Assembly (NCBI GenBank): GCA_029204225.1
Contig: CM055096.1
Location: 29,814,995-29,878,994, forward strand
Origin: Diphasiastrum complanatum
Taxonomy: Eukaryota > Streptophyta > Lycopodiopsida > Lycopodiales > Lycopodiaceae
Direction: 5' to 3'
DNA: 64,000 nt
Each line of letters begins with the position of its first letter. The first letter of the stretch is position 1. Below are positions 45,909-59,760 of this stretch, piece after piece. Under the pieces are notes generated by a model, which was not told the DNA's origin, made no database searches, and saw only the letters and a program-made list of their open reading frames with translations. Made by a program: the position numbers and the translations under genes.

Positions 45909-46790
45909 GTGAATGATGTCCTTAGGTGGGGATTCATAACCATGGCCTTTAGCACCTGGACGAAGGCCAAAGCTAAGTTCTATATCACCTACCAGACTGC
46001 TACACACCAAGTGCATGTAACGGAGGCTGCCCTTGCAGCCATAGGCATATCTTCTGGCAAACAGCCCTCGCCCAATCATAAGCATGCCAAGAGTGTCATA
46101 AAACCCTATATGGACACCTCTGATGAACTATACTGGACAAATGATGGCTACTTGTTAGAATGCATCCGCGATCCAATTATCCATGCTATTGCATAGCTAC
46201 TAAATAGCTTTTTGATGGTTAGCAACCTCAGGAAGGAGCGCATCTCTTCTCAAATTTTGCATCGCATAGTAGAATCTAATTACAAGCTTGATAGCCAGCC
46301 ACTAGGACCCTATAATTGGTTCAAGACAGACTTTGGTGAGCTCAAGCGAGCTATTAAAAGCAATACCAAGCAACAGTTTGTGGTCGGCCCACTTTTGTCC
46401 CTCCTTTCTGTCTCCTACCTTGATAATAGAATCCATGATTTTGTTGTTGATGTCGTACTATCTGTATACGAAGACACGCCTGCTGAATCCTCACACCAGG
46501 CATCCAATTCTCATAGTCGTCGTCGTGTGCGCAGTGAGGTCATCATTCCTGACTCGCCTTCCGCATCCCTTACACCGCACTAAGTAGACATCTTCAGTTG
46601 CGCTTTCACACCCTGTTGCAATTTGCACTGAACTACCCATCCTCTAATCCACTGATGCATATCTTGCCTCCTCTTCCTCACAGGATCAGTCTGTGACCAT
46701 TGGATCCACTATTCCAATTACAGCTACCCAAGCCGCCTCACCCTCACAAATCCAAGTCATTTCACCAAATACCCAAGCATTCATGGATAT
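45909..46790 (+). pseudogene. 5' half of a decayed ORF split by a retroelement
   Basis: Coding-like sequence FSTWTKAKAKFYITYQ ... YLLECIRDPIIHAIA, TAG at 46194-46196, LLNSFLMVSNLRKE, ending in a Ser/His/Arg-rich part at about 46570. Further frame-shifted sequence reaches the insertion point at 46790. Family not recognised. It lies 3' of a Gypsy integrase on the same strand, so it may be an extra ORF of that element rather than a host gene. Confidence 0.45.
46786..46790. repeat. Target-site duplication, left copy (GATAT)
   Basis: GATAT immediately left of the 3' LTR; matches GATAT at 53684-53688. Confidence 0.92.
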
Positions 46791-47276
46791 TGTAAGGATC
46801 ACCAAATGAAGATCTGACTAGATCATGTTGCAAAACAACCAAAAGGAGACCTGTGGAGCAAAGCCACCCATCCAAACCTAGATCCCTCATGGAGTTTCCT
46901 CCTGGACCTAGCCCCCAAACCATAGTGAAGAGAATGGAGGAGAAATTGGCTCAAGAAACTGAATTTCCAATAAGAGGATGAACGAGTTTCCAATGGACAT
47001 ATTCTTCTCATGAGAGAGAGAATATTTTTCCTAGGATCCCCATGCAACCTATATTGAGCTATTGACCTCCTATTCTTGCATTAAAGCAGTCATTCACTAT
47101 GCATGTGTTCCTATGTCCAATTATAGATTTGGGCCCTCATATGATTATTAATTACTTTACAGGCCAAGCCCAGATTGATGAGGCATAACTAATAACCATA
47201 TACACCTAGAGTGACCGGCTCGACTATCCACATCAGGAATTATTCTGATTCCCTTATACAGGACATGGACATAACA
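46791..47276 (-). repeat. 3' LTR of the LARD-like element
   Basis: 486 bp, bounded by TG..CA and flanked by the GATAT duplication outside and the purine tract inside. Confidence 0.92.
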
Positions 47277-47289
47277 TTCTTCCCCCCTT
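47277..47289 (-). other. Polypurine tract
   Basis: AAGGGGGGAAGAA on the minus strand, abutting the 3' LTR; start site for plus-strand DNA synthesis in LTR elements. Confidence 0.85.
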
Positions 47290-50200
47290 AAACCAGTTCT
47301 ATCCTCAGAACGAGTAACTAGGAAAAACCCAATTTGTATGCTTTTAACTCTTCCCATGAATCATTATGCTCAATTTGACCAACCAACCTAAGCAAGCACA
47401 CAAAGATAGAACAAGTTCTCAATTGTTTATCTCTGATCCCGAGTACTCATTCAGGGTCCAAAGGTACATTGAGTAATAAATCTTTCAAATGGGCAAAATC
47501 TTCAATACATCAAACTATCATCATCATATAAACTAAATTTACATGATACACTGGATGAGCAGTTGACCAAACCTGAAGATTAAGCTTAAAAGCTAACAAA
47601 TCAATCATTCAATTTTCACAATTACCTTGAAAATCAATCTTTAGTCTGACTTCAATATCAAATAAGTATTTAGAGATGGGATAATTCTCAAATTATTTCT
47701 CTCTACACTGAAATACTATATCGACCTTTTAGGAGTACACTAAAAGATAGAATTCCCTATTGGGTTTGATTCTCTCCAATCTAACAACATCACCTTCATG
47801 TACTTCAATTTACATGAATCACTGTGTGAGTCCTCACCTTACATTGAAAATCAATGTTCAAAAGTTAAAGATCCAAAACAATTATAGTCCAAGACTATCC
47901 ACAATTGCTCGTAGACCTGTCATAAATGCTTGTTGGTACAAAACTCATCCCACCAAAATCTCTTAGGAGATCCATCAAGATAAAAATGACTTCAACCTAG
48001 TCCTGAGTATCCAGATACTCTCCTGAGATAAGTGCTCTATCCCTAGTATCATACGCCAGAAAATAGCAACCATTCAATCTTGATAGACTTAACTACTCCT
48101 ACTTATCCGAAGATTTTAGGCTGAAAAACAATACACAAGCATTCCTTGACTACAATTTGTAAAGGTAAGCAAATTCCTCATAAGTAAACAATTACTTAAT
48201 GAAAATGCCTGTGAGATCCAAACAATCTCAAGTTTGTACACAAATTTAGAGTTCAGATAACAAATCTAAATTTTAACTCCACCAATTGATCAAGGATTAC
48301 TCATCATCTTAAGAATCATCATATTTCTCATATAATCATCTAATGACCTTTAAGTATCAATTTATGATCCGTCAATCATAAACATTAAGAATCTTATGAT
48401 TCGTCAATCATAATCTATCAGATTCTAAACCCATACTTAATCATTTAGAGATACTGGAGTATATGCACAACATACCACTCAGAAAATATAAGAAACATTC
48501 TGAAATCTTTTCCACAAGGAAAATTACTAGATTCCAAGACTATTCTTCCATCTCGATTCTTAACTAGATTATGAGTTCCAAATTCTAGAATCAACCAAGT
48601 GATTAAAGACCATTATAACACTTGTCTTTAACAATAATAAACTTTATACAATCACCTAGGACCACATCTAGAGATTATAATGTTCTGCTGAATTTCAACT
48701 GAATTCAATGGTTATCCTTGATATTAGTTAGACTCTGTCATCCAATATCTGTATATGAGCTCACTGGGATATAGTCAATAACTTAGGATATTTCTCCTTC
48801 AAGAAATATTCTATATCAAGAAACTTCTATATTCTATGCACAGTTCTCAAAAATGAATCCAAATGACTCACTAATCATGTGACTTATAAGCAATATAGAT
48901 CAAAATAAACAGTTTTCGGTGAATTCTCTTCACACTGCTTATTTATCCGATTAACTTCTAATAAGGAGTAATCCAATTACTCAAGTTAATTGTATATGAT
49001 TCAGAAATCTTAAATGTCTAGGTGCAGATCTCAATTATACATGTATAACACCACATTTAGATCTTCTTCTAAACCATAGATAAGTTAATGAATTATCTTT
49101 TCCACAAAAAGAAACCTTAACCTGCAAGTAACTGTTCCACACATTACTTGTTCATATGTCACTCTGACTAGTTTAAGTATATGATAGAAACTCACTACAT
49201 AGGAAACACATAGTAGATCCACAAAATTAAGATGTACATAAGCAACTCATCCAACTATGTTCCTATACATAAACATAGGCTATAAACTGACAAATATCCA
49301 CAATCTGCATATGTTACTCACATAATTCACTGAGAATTTTGCAACTCAGCTACCAAAGAACTCTATTTCTCATGAGTAAATAACATATCTGGGAAATCTT
49401 TGAAGTGAATAATTCCACATCACAAGTTTTCCAACCATATACCTCTTATTAACAAAATTTCTTCTACAAATCAGCCTACAACAGATCTTAGTGTACAAAC
49501 CAAGATTAGGCTAACTCATACAGACATCTTTGGACATTGAGTTAAGATTAAAGCTTTATTGCACTGATCCAATCCATAACAAAATGGTACTTGGTAACAA
49601 TCAGTGAATCTCAATTTAATCTTTATCACTACTTCCCAATTAATGAATACCTCACAGCTCAGTAACCCCAAAACTCATCTAGTTCCAGATTACTCAAAAT
49701 AATCACTTAGAGAGTTTGTCTATTTCAAACTGGATAGTTCTACCATTGCACACATACAAGATTTTTTTTTCCAAAATCATTACAATTGGCTGATTCCACA
49801 AAAGACTTATTCCTATCTTTTCTTCCCCCCTTTTAAAAAAGAAATTCCATAATTTGATTTAAAAGTTCCTAGGAGACAACGTATAAGATATCAAAGATTC
49901 GAAAAAGTCAATAATGAGTATCCAATACTATTACAAACAGGACTTTTTCCTCAGAATCATAGAATATCTTATCCCAAATGATAGAAATATTACCTCTCAA
50001 TAATCAACTATCAAATAGAGACTAATATTAGGGTTCAGGAAACCTAAGTTCCGAGCCATATTCAAAAATCTTATATGGAAGTACAATTTCATATAATTAT
50101 AACAGTCCTTCGGAACAAATTTCTACACTGGAAGGAATTATATGAATCTCAATCCAATTGTCATGTATTAAGAAAGTTCTAAAGGGTAGAGGTTTAATAA

Positions 50201-53176
50201 TATAGAGAAATAGATTTAAGGGCTTCCATATTTTTTTTTAATGAGATACCATTTAGGGATCGATCTATATCTCATAATTCCCAAAATACCCTTAACAAAA
50301 ACCAATGGACTCTGTTAGTATTACCATTACATCAATCCCTAACCATTGGTCTACATATCATTCTACCCAAAAAAATCCCCTTTAGAATCACTGATGTCCC
50401 ATACCACCAGCTTTTCCTCCAAGAATCCTCTGCATCCAGATCTATTTTGCCCAAAAAGTCAAAAAAGACAATTTGGCTATCATATACCCAAATATAGGAT
50501 TATATTCACAACCAATTCCAGGAGATAATCCTAACAATTGAAATCTCTCATGCTTCTTTAGTGTTACTCAAAGAATACCATTTCATATTGTACCCAACAT
50601 GGACAAACAGAATGTATCATCCCAATACATAGAATGTATCACTAACCTAAAAGAAACATAGATTTCAACAAAAACCGAATCTCATACTGTCCTAGATATC
50701 CAATATCTATTCCAAAATCGGTAAAAAGAACTTAATTCTTTTAACAAGTTAGATTTCTCTTGGTTGTTACTATCATTATAGAGAAATACTCTATAACTGA
50801 AAAGAATCCAAATTACTTCCATGAATGGATTATCAATCTTGCCACCACTTTTTCCTTAGAATCCTTGAAATTCTAATTCACACTGGGGAAAAGGAATCCA
50901 AATTCCCAGAGGCAGCCTTCTTAAATAATTTCCAATTTTATTCTAACTTGCAATTAGTTATACTTCAGGAATTGAATGTAAATCAAATAATTTGATCCTT
51001 AAGACCAACAATCATCTACATATCAGACTTCCACTTTTTTTTTCCCCTTCCAAAAATGGTTCAAGTTAACAAAACCCCAAATTTGTACCAGGAAAAAATT
51101 CAATTTGGTATCGTTAACTTTAGCAGTAATCACCCTGACAGTTTTGATTTGTTCATTAAGTGTCGCACTTAATTTCTAGCAAATCCCCTTATAGACCAGC
51201 ATAGAACTGTTCTACTGGATTTACATTACTCTTGGTCCTTATTGATCCCGAGAACAAGAAATGGTCCTTAATTGATAGATTCACAAAATCTTCAACTAAA
51301 AGTGAAGGGTACAGTGATCTTAACAATCGACTGATTTCAACTTAGTAAGATCATTCACTTTATAAGTCATTTCTGTTTGATCAATAACCAAAGAATAGGA
51401 ACAAATCGAAAACGTCCATGGTTTCTTCAAATTTTACGTAAACTGGGATTTTCATGTTCCATTCAATATGGACCTAAACTGTGAAAATCGACCAAACATC
51501 GACTTGACAGTTTCACAGTTACCATCTCATATTGGAAGGATTCTGAAACATCCAGCATGCATCCTACATGACATGCAGTGATTTCAATAAAAATCAATTT
51601 TTACGTAAATTGCCAAGAAACTGGGAAATTAGCATTGGGATTCACAAAATCAGTTCGAAATGGACCAATTGTGAAAATCGATTAAAATGATCGATTTATC
51701 AAATTCATAGGCACTGTCACATCTCAAAACTCGACATGCACTGATTTTTATGAAAAAATGAAAAAAGAAATCTCATAATTAGCCTAGCCACTAGGAAATC
51801 TGCTTTTTGAACTAGAATTGCCAAAAATAGCTTCATGCAAGATATCTTCTAATCAATCTACTGATTATGCATGCAACATGCATCCATGCATGCATACAGG
51901 TCTATCCATACATTTTCATCAACAGACAAGCACTACACTGAATTACAAGCATGCATGCATCAGAACAATTTTGCAAATTTTAGTTCAAAAATTGCCAAAC
52001 TTCTGACAGCCATAACTTTCTCTACAGGACACCAAATTGGTCGTTGTAAAGCACAATACGGAGGGAGAGTGGGTCTACAAGGCACTTGCCACATCACCTT
52101 GCCACCTAGGCTTCACACGTTTGAGCAGTAAATGCATGAAAAACAGGTAGGAGGGTGCACTTTTGTGGAGAGGAATCATCAAAAGTCACATCCCAGTCCA
52201 ATAAGCCTTGGATCAGAGGTTACAAGCACTCTACTAAGGTTCATTAGAGAGGCATAGAAGCTTCTAACAGGTCCATCAAGCAATCATATGCTCAGATCAT
52301 GCAAAAAATGCATTTTTAGCCTCCTTCAACAAGCAAAACTTCAACATGAAGGTGTCTAATGCTCACCTATCCAAATTGGATGCATGATGGCTCAAAACAG
52401 ACGCAATCCATCATATCTTTAAGCTTATAACAAGAACCAACAGGTTCAGACCCCAATTGAGAGGTATTCATGCTCAAAAATCATCAAAAATACACTAATT
52501 TTTGGTGTTTTGAGCCCCCTAATGGTGTCTAATCCCTTCCAAACTTCATGAAAGCTCAGGGACAGCTGAATTACATCTCTGAAAACGTTCATACCAAGTC
52601 TTGGCTGAGAATTGTGAGATCTACCCCAAAATTAGTCCAAAAAATATCAAAAAACCTTGGTTTTTGACCAATTTTGACCAAAATTTGTGGGAAAAATTCC
52701 ACAAATTCGTGCAATCAGATCCAAATCCCTATAAATCCATTGCATGCAAGCACGAAAAGTTCTGATTCTAGTCAAATATGGTTTCTATAGCCCATTTATG
52801 GTCCAAAAACCCCAAATTTTGGTCCAAAATCACTATTTAATCAACCTTTTGACTATTCCAACATCATGCAATCATTAGAGCCAATCAATAATGACTGGAA
52901 AACAGCAAGTAAAATCTGGAAAACGTACAACACCAGTACCTATGATCAATTTCAAACAAAAAACTTCAATTCTAGGTGAAAAATCCACTAAAATCATCAA
53001 AAATCCATAAATTTCAACCTCTCCCATGATTATGATCTTTAGGCTGAAAGTACACCAAATTCAGAGAAGCCACCTACTTGGAGATCAATTCCACCACCTG
53101 GAAGTAACAGGCAAGGAGAAATCCACAAAAACTGAGAAAATACAAGAAGTAGCTCCACCTTCTGATTGATGCAAAT

Positions 53177-53194
53177 CCATAGCTCTGATACCAC
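53177..53194 (-). promoter_or_regulatory. Primer-binding site of the LARD-like element
   Basis: Minus-strand TGGTATCAGAGCTATGG, one base from the 5' LTR; plant-type initiator-tRNA complement. Confidence 0.9.
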
Positions 53195-53683
53195 TGTAAG
53201 GATCATCAAATGAAGATCTGACTAGATCCTGTTGCAAAACAACCAAAATGACACCTGTGGAGCAAAATCACCCATCCAAACCTAGATCCCTCCTGGAGTT
53301 TCCTCCTGAACCTAGCCCCCAAGCCATAGTGAAGAACCTAAGAGAGAGGAGGAGAAACTGGCTCAAGAAACTGAATTTCCAATAGGAGGATGGGCGAGTT
53401 TCCAATGAACATATTCTCCTCATGAGAGAGAGAATATTCTCCCTAGGATCCCCATGCAACCGATATTGAGCTATTGACCTCCTATTCTTGCATTAAAGCA
53501 GTCCTTCACTATGCATGTGCTCCTATGTCCAATTATAGGTCTGGGTCCTCATATGATTATTAATTACTTTACAGGCCAAGCCTGGAGTGACAAGGCATAG
53601 CTAATAACCATATACACCTGGAGTGACCGGCTATCCACGCCAGGAATTATTTCGATTTCCTTATATAGGACATGGACGTAACA
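53195..53683 (-). repeat. 5' LTR of the LARD-like element
   Basis: 489 bp, more diverged from its partner than the LTRs of the 7.1-kb and TRIM-like elements, indicating an older insertion. Confidence 0.92.
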
Positions 53684-53686
53684 GAT

Positions 53687-54746
53687 ATGTTCGATGATTC
53701 CAACCCGTTGGGCCCAAATGAAATTTTTGAGATGCCCAAGAGTCCAGGACCCTTTGATACCCAATCCCCGAGAAAAGGATTCGAATAGTTCTATGACAAT
53801 TCTATTGTTTTAGATGATTCTTTTCAGATCAATCAGCAAGATCAAGAAGGCGTAGCACCAGACACCATCAGGGTCGATCATGCGGTCATATCTCCGAAGT
53901 AGTGTGATGCCACGGTGCCAGAAGGATTTGAAGAACAAGATGTTTTTGAAGAAGAAGAACTGGCCAGACACCAGAGCCAAACCAGTACAATCCCCACAAG
54001 TGCTACTCCTACTGTTCCTGCTACAACCCAAGTGGATTCTGGTGACAAATTAGGTTTAGTATCAAACCTTGCACGAGTGATCTAGACCATGCTCGATGAA
54101 AAGAAAGACATGGATAAACGAATATCAGAGCTGGGTACCGAGAATACACTGATAAGCAAGAAGGTTATTCAGTTGAATCGTGAGATCAAGATTGTCAAGC
54201 AACATGAGACAAAAGTTGAAGTTGAACTGAAGAAAGGCACACAAACTGCTGAGCGCCTCGAAGAATATGTGGCAACTCTTTAGAATTCATTCATGACAAC
54301 ACAAGATCAAGTGGAAAAAGTAGTCCAAGATGCTAAACAATAGGTCCTACTGCTGGTTGGTCGAGCTTGAACGTGAACGTCTTCAAGGTGAATTGGATGC
54401 GACCACCCTTGAACGCGATTCTTATCTGTAGACACAAGTGCCTGATCGTCCAGTCACACCGGACGAAATCAGATACCTATTCAAGAAAGTTGAAACCTAC
54501 CACACTGCATTGGTAGGGTTTCAAAAAAAAATTGATAAACTCAAACGTACGGCAACCACTGAGTTGGCAAAGGCAAAAGCAATCATCAAATATTATGAAA
54601 AGACAGCCATTCAAGTGTTGGAAGCCGGCCCTCAGATTCCAGTTTCTATGATGCCGCAGTTCTCGCCTCAGCACCAAGATCAGGATTGTGTAGTGTTAAT
54701 GGATGTTAGAGTTAGATGTGGATCTTCCATACATGCTGAATTATGA
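53687..54746 (+). pseudogene. 3' half of the split ORF: coiled-coil protein with five TAG stops
   Basis: From 53687 one frame (MFDDSNPLGPNEIF on) stays open except for TAG at 53786, 53900, 54083, 54281 and 54341. The contexts (for example ARVI-TAG-TMLDEKK, VATL-TAG-NSF) fit former CAG glutamine codons. Residues around 54089-54280 and 54438-54640 are heptad-like and charged (KKDMDKRISELGTEN, LKRTATTELAKAKAIIKYY), so a long coiled coil is likely. The sequence joins to 45909-46790 once the retroelement and one GATAT are ignored. Not recognised; the end is cut by the Copia relic at about 54760. Confidence 0.55.
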
Positions 54747-54774
54747 GATATGATATCACCTCACAGGATTGAAC

Positions 54775-56375
54775 CTACGCGTGTGTAGGATATGCATCCA
54801 CTAAAAAAGCATACAAGATTTATTTGCCCTCTACTGACAAGAATGTTGTTAGTAGAGATGTGATCTTCCATGAAGATCAGAAATTTAACTTGGATGATGC
54901 ACAGATCAAGGAGACTCATGCAAGATCTACAATCATCAATCTTGATGTTGTTCAAGAAGAGGTGAGGCCGAGGCTTGAGGAAGAGCAAATTCAAGCTACC
55001 ACACCAAGAAGATCTACACGAGCAAGATCTGAGCCAAGGAGGCTCACATATGATGAAGAAGGAAGGCAAGTGGATGGTGAAACTTCCTATCATGCACTTT
55101 TTATATCAGATGAAGTGCCTAAGGATGTCCAATAAGCTTTTCAATCCAAGGAGTGGGTTGAAGCAATGACCCAAGAATTTGAAGCCTTGATGTCAAATAA
55201 CACATGGGAGCTTGTGGAGCCACCAAACAACATGCATGTGATTGGATGTAAGTGGGTATTCAGAATCAAGTATAATCATGATGGATCTATCAATAAGTAT
55301 AAAGCAAGACTTTGTGCCAAAGGCTACTCACAGATCAAAGGTCTTGACTATGAAGACACCTTTGCACCAGTTGCAAAGATGGTAACAATTCAAATACTCA
55401 TCTCTCTTGCATGTTTTCACAAATGGAGTATGTTCCAGCTTGATGTTTCTAATGCATTTCTCAATGGTTACCTTGAGGAGGAGATTTATATGGAGCAACC
55501 TCCAGGTTTTGTGAAGGAAGGTGATGAATCAAAAGTTTGTCTTTTGTTCAAAAGTCTGTATTGACTGAAACAGGCACCAAGGTCTTGGTATGCAAGGCTC
55601 AATTCCTATCTCATATCACTCAGATTTTGTCTAAGTGAATATGACCCTTCTCTATATTATAAGTTTGTAGATAACTCTGTAATTATTCTTCTCATCTATG
55701 TAAATGATATCATTCTTTGTGGAAACAATGAGTAGTTAGTTGAAGAAACTAAGCATGCACTTGGTACTGAGTTTCAGATGCAAGACTTAGGAGTTCTTCA
55801 CTATATTCTAGGCCTTGAAATAAATTTTTGGAAAGGTCATGCATTTATAAGCCAAAGTAGATATGCACTTTTCATGCTCAGGAAATTCCATATGGAGAAC
55901 TGTAAAGGCATAGATACACCTATGGAGCACACTGTAAAAGTTCCTATTAAAGATGATGAAAAATCCTTTGAGGACATCACTCTTTATAGGAGTTTTATTG
56001 GCTCACTTATTTAGTTTACAGTGACTAGGCCTGATCTAAGCTTTTGTGTTCATAAGCTAAATCAACACATGCAGGATCCAAAGTTATATCATTGGAAGTT
56101 GGCTAAAAGAGTCTTGAGGTATATATCTTCTACCTTGGATTATGGACTATACTATGAAGGAGAATATTTGATTTTGATTGCTTTTTCAGATTCAGATTTT
56201 GCAAGAGACAGGTTGGATAGGAAATCCACAAGTGCTTACACTATATTTCTTGGAGGAAATTTGGTTTCTTGGCTATCAAAGAAGCAGGCAACTATTTCCT
56301 TATCATCATGTGAAGCTGAATACAAATCTCTTACAACCACAACAAAGTAGGTTTTATGGATCAAAGGAGATTTTT
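54775..56375 (+). pseudogene. Ty1/Copia pol remnant: integrase end, RT, RNase H
   Basis: The integrase C-terminal part (KAYKIYLPSTDK..VVSRDVIFHED, 54790-54880) leads through a linker to RT: WVFRIKYN, 'KARLCAKGY', 'TFAPVAKM' and QLDVSNAFLNG (about 55438-55467). The catalytic motif reads YVND (55697-55708) instead of YVDD. RNase H follows (FSDSDFARD..DRKSTSAY, CEAEYKSL) to about 56350. Stops: TAA 55132, TGA 55562 (SLY-stop-LKQAPR, normally YGLKQ), TAG near 55734, 56012 and 56348. Clearly inactive; LTRs not found. Confidence 0.92.
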
Positions 56376-56379
56376 CCTC

Positions 56380-59300
56380 TCGGTCACCCACACTCTCTCC
56401 TCCCCTCTCACTCGCTAACGAACACCCCCTTGCAGCATCTGCTCTGCTGCCTATGTGTAAATTTGTCAATTTTCCTGCATCGATTGTTGCTTGTTCATGT
56501 CGCATCTGTTCCAGCGCATCTCTCTTCATGTGCAACGTGTGGAGTAACCATCAGATTGCAAAGTTGCGGGTGTATATGCTGGATAATTTGATGAGCGGGG
56601 TGTTGGGAAATGTGAGCAACGTTGAGCGACAAGAAGAGATTTGTCAGAGTGGGAAAACGTCAGATTGGATGGGAAAGCAAAGGATTATTAATTAATGGAG
56701 AGTTGAAACTTCAAATAGATCAAGGTGCCTCTTTTTGGAGGTGGCCGACCTCAAAGAAAATCCCTACAAAATAGTACCATGTGACTTGGCCTTGATTCAA
56801 GCATAATTCAAGGAATGAAAAGCAACTTGATTCAATCAAATCCTATCCTACTTATGTACACTGTGGATGATACATGCCAATCCATCATGATGCCACATGG
56901 CATGAATCTAATTGCTAGGCTTTAGGAGAGGCCATGCCGTGAAAAGTGGCTCAAATATTTTTTGTACCTACATCCACTAGACAAATTTGGTGAGAAACTC
57001 AAAAACCAATAACATTTTTCACAGAGTGTCTTTGTGTCTTGTGGTCATTTGAGTCTCATATGCTTGTTTTGGCCATGGCTCTTTTTTTAGGCAATCTTGG
57101 AGTACCTACACATTTAATCATGATTAGTTCTTAAGAACATCTAGTTCATCTTAGATTATTCAATCTTGCATGTATCCTTGGGTTACATGTCTCATATGTA
57201 CCTATGCATGCCAACCCACTTACGATTATCTCAAAATTTCCATAACAATTTTCACAAAAAGAAAAAACGTAAGCCATAAATGAGATTAACAAAAAAGAAT
57301 TTTGTATTGTTGTAAGGTATGCCTTGAATTTTTTTACATAAAGTGGAAATGAGAACTATCAATTTACCTTTGGGATTGCTAAATGATAAAAAGCATTTTT
57401 TTTCAAATAAGTTCCCACAATTCTTGAAGAAGAATTCTTTAGCATTAGAATGTTTACTCCATAAATTGAATAGTCTACATCTATTCAAAAGAGCCAAAAG
57501 GCACTTAAATGATGATGGCACTAAATCTTCTTCTCATCAGTAAAGGATGGTGTGATGCTTGTTACTCTATTGCAAAAGAATTTACACAAAGTAGTAGGAA
57601 ATTGACGATATATTTTGAAGACGTTCCAAGAGCACTAAAAGAGAGCACATTCTACAATCACTGCTCATACAATCAATGCAAATTGTGTAGATCTACAACA
57701 TGAACTAATAATGCTACATTATGTCAACAAATTCCCCAAAAAAGTCACGATACAAGAGATTGATACCAAAATAACATTATGCAATTAGCATACAAGAACA
57801 TGAGGCACACTCAATTAAAGTGGCCATTTTGTAACTTATCATTAAGCAAGTTTTAAAGGTTAGACTAGAATAGTTGATCCTAGTAAATTGAGGTGGTTGG
57901 AACAAATAGTTGACTTCGGCTTCGACAAGTAACAAAAAGCCTCTCTATTATTAAAATTAAAAACTCTTCTTCAAAAATCAGATCCTTGTTTTGCTAATTC
58001 CAAATTTGAAAAGAGTGGTTTCTCCTATCTCCAATGCTCTCTCTTTTGTTTCTATTTCTTCTTTTGAAATGCTTTCTGATTATGAATGTTAGTGCATTTT
58101 TCCATGCTTAAGAATGGCTTGTAGGTGACAAGAGCAAGCATCCAAGCTTTGTGGGTTCCATTCTATTCCCAAGCGTTAAAGATAATGCTTAAAGTACAGT
58201 TAGGGAAGTAAAGTTCATCAAATAGTCTTAACAAATAGTTACCTGATTAGTATTGAACAAATAGATTAGAATTGTTGATTACTATTGGAGTGAGTGCATT
58301 GTACTCTTATGTGATTCTAGAAGCTCGGGTATATGGTTCACAATAACTAAATTTGTAATTTCTACATGCTTTTATGCTTGTGAAGGATGAAAAGATTAAA
58401 GAACATACTCAGACTATGGAGAGAGAGGAATAGAAGCAATGAATGTTGCTTTTCATTGAGTTTAGTTTTGTGATTGCTACAAAAATACAACATGAATGAA
58501 ATAATCCAAGGTGCAATTATATCAAAGAAAGCTATGCTACAATCTACAGAAAAATTTTAATGCATATGATACAAGAACAAATTTTACCGTACATTTGTTA
58601 TAATTACATTATCATGCTATCACATTCTCTTTTGCAATTCAGCATCATCTATCTTAATTCTTGTATTTTGTTAAAAAATAAAATCTGACCCAAATTTGAG
58701 CTTATGGGAAGTTACAAAACTTTTCAATGCTAGTAGCTACACCATGACAAGTCAACCTTTCCTACTTCACAATTCTACTTAAAACTAAAGCATTAAAGCA
58801 TTAAAAGTAAACTTCTTGAGAGAGAACATCTTTTAGAATCAAGAATTTGTTTTCAGCATCAATGACAGGAACTTTGTAGATCAAGTGATAGCAAAAGGCT
58901 GCATTACTGATTCTAGTAGTGTCATGCAATGTCTTGCATCCTTGATTTCAATGTCCATGAATGATAGTCTTGAATTTTTGTTCATGTTCACATGCAAAAG
59001 CTAATATAAAAATTTGTAGCAGCATTAATTGTATTGTATAGGTGCTTTCTCAGGAAAATCGAAATCTTGCCCACTTATTTTGGTTCTCAAACAAGGATAT
59101 AAGTTCTCAGTCAATAAACACCTCAAACCTCTTGCTTTTGAAGGAAATAGGAATCAATATAAGAAGATTACGATTAGTAACTTAAATCACTTTAGACGAG
59201 CTATTCAATTATTGTATACATGAACATACTTTCAATAGTAACTAGTAGAAACTCAGAAGAAGAAAAAAGACTATACACCTCTACTTTCAAGTCCTTCAAA

Positions 59301-59420
59301 TAGGCTATATGCGTGCTGCTAATAATTTAATCCAGGATGCAGCATTTAACAAAACAAATGAGATGGCAGAGCATAAAAAAGGATGAACTAATCAAATTGA
59401 TTGATAGGAATACGTGACTG
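56380..59420. other. Intergenic DNA, no gene recognised
   Basis: A 300-bp GC-richer stretch (56390-56700) follows the Copia break and is of unknown origin. The rest is AT-rich with short ORFs only. Confidence 0.5.
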
Positions 59421-59423
59421 CCA

Positions 59424-59466
59424 TCAACAAGACCCATTGACGTATACCAATAATTGATCCAAGTGC
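59424..59466 (-). CDS. Candidate last exon of an unidentified coiled-coil gene
   Basis: Acceptor TATGTGCAG before 59466. With phase 2 carried over from 60057-60117 it encodes (R)-H-L-D-Q-L-L-V-Y-V-N-G-S-C and TGA at 59426-59424. An alternative frame (LGSIIGIRQWVLL) is also open, so the phase depends on the upstream exon. Confidence 0.3.
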
Positions 59467-59760
59467 CTGCACATAATAACAAACATAACTTGCTTAAAAA
59501 AATTGAGGAAACATTTAATGAAGTGATTTTCCCAGCATAGAGAAGTCTAGGGGCATGACCGTACTTGGTGCAGCAAGAGCATATATGAAATATAATAGGA
59601 ACCAAGCCCTTTTACCGTTCATTTGATATTGTTTCTATCTTATTGATCTTGACTTTGCTATCCTGTTTTCTTATCTATATATTGAATTTCAAAAAGAAGT
59701 ACATCTGTATGATTTCTATATATAGTAGTCTCTGTATAAACTCATTACTTTACTGCCAAA

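Larger units (their letters stand above)
46791..53683 (-). mobile_element. Complete non-coding LTR retroelement (LARD-like), 6.9 kb
   Basis: LTRs: 46791-47276 (3') and 53195-53683 (5'), 486 and 489 bp, starting TGTAAGGATC and ending GTAACA/ATAACA in plus orientation; they differ at many positions. GTGGTATCAGAGCTATGG (minus) lies next to the 5' LTR at 53194-53177 and the purine tract AAGGGGGGAAGAA next to the 3' LTR at 47289-47277. GATAT is duplicated on both sides. The 5.9-kb AT-rich interior has no ORF above about 86 codons and no pol motif, so it must have been moved by another element's enzymes. Confidence 0.92.

Noticed and set aside
53687..54343. Stop codon TAG reassigned to glutamine
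   Set aside because: Relics also contain TGA and TAA stops and lost catalytic residues; CAG-to-TAG decay of methylated DNA explains the pattern more simply.
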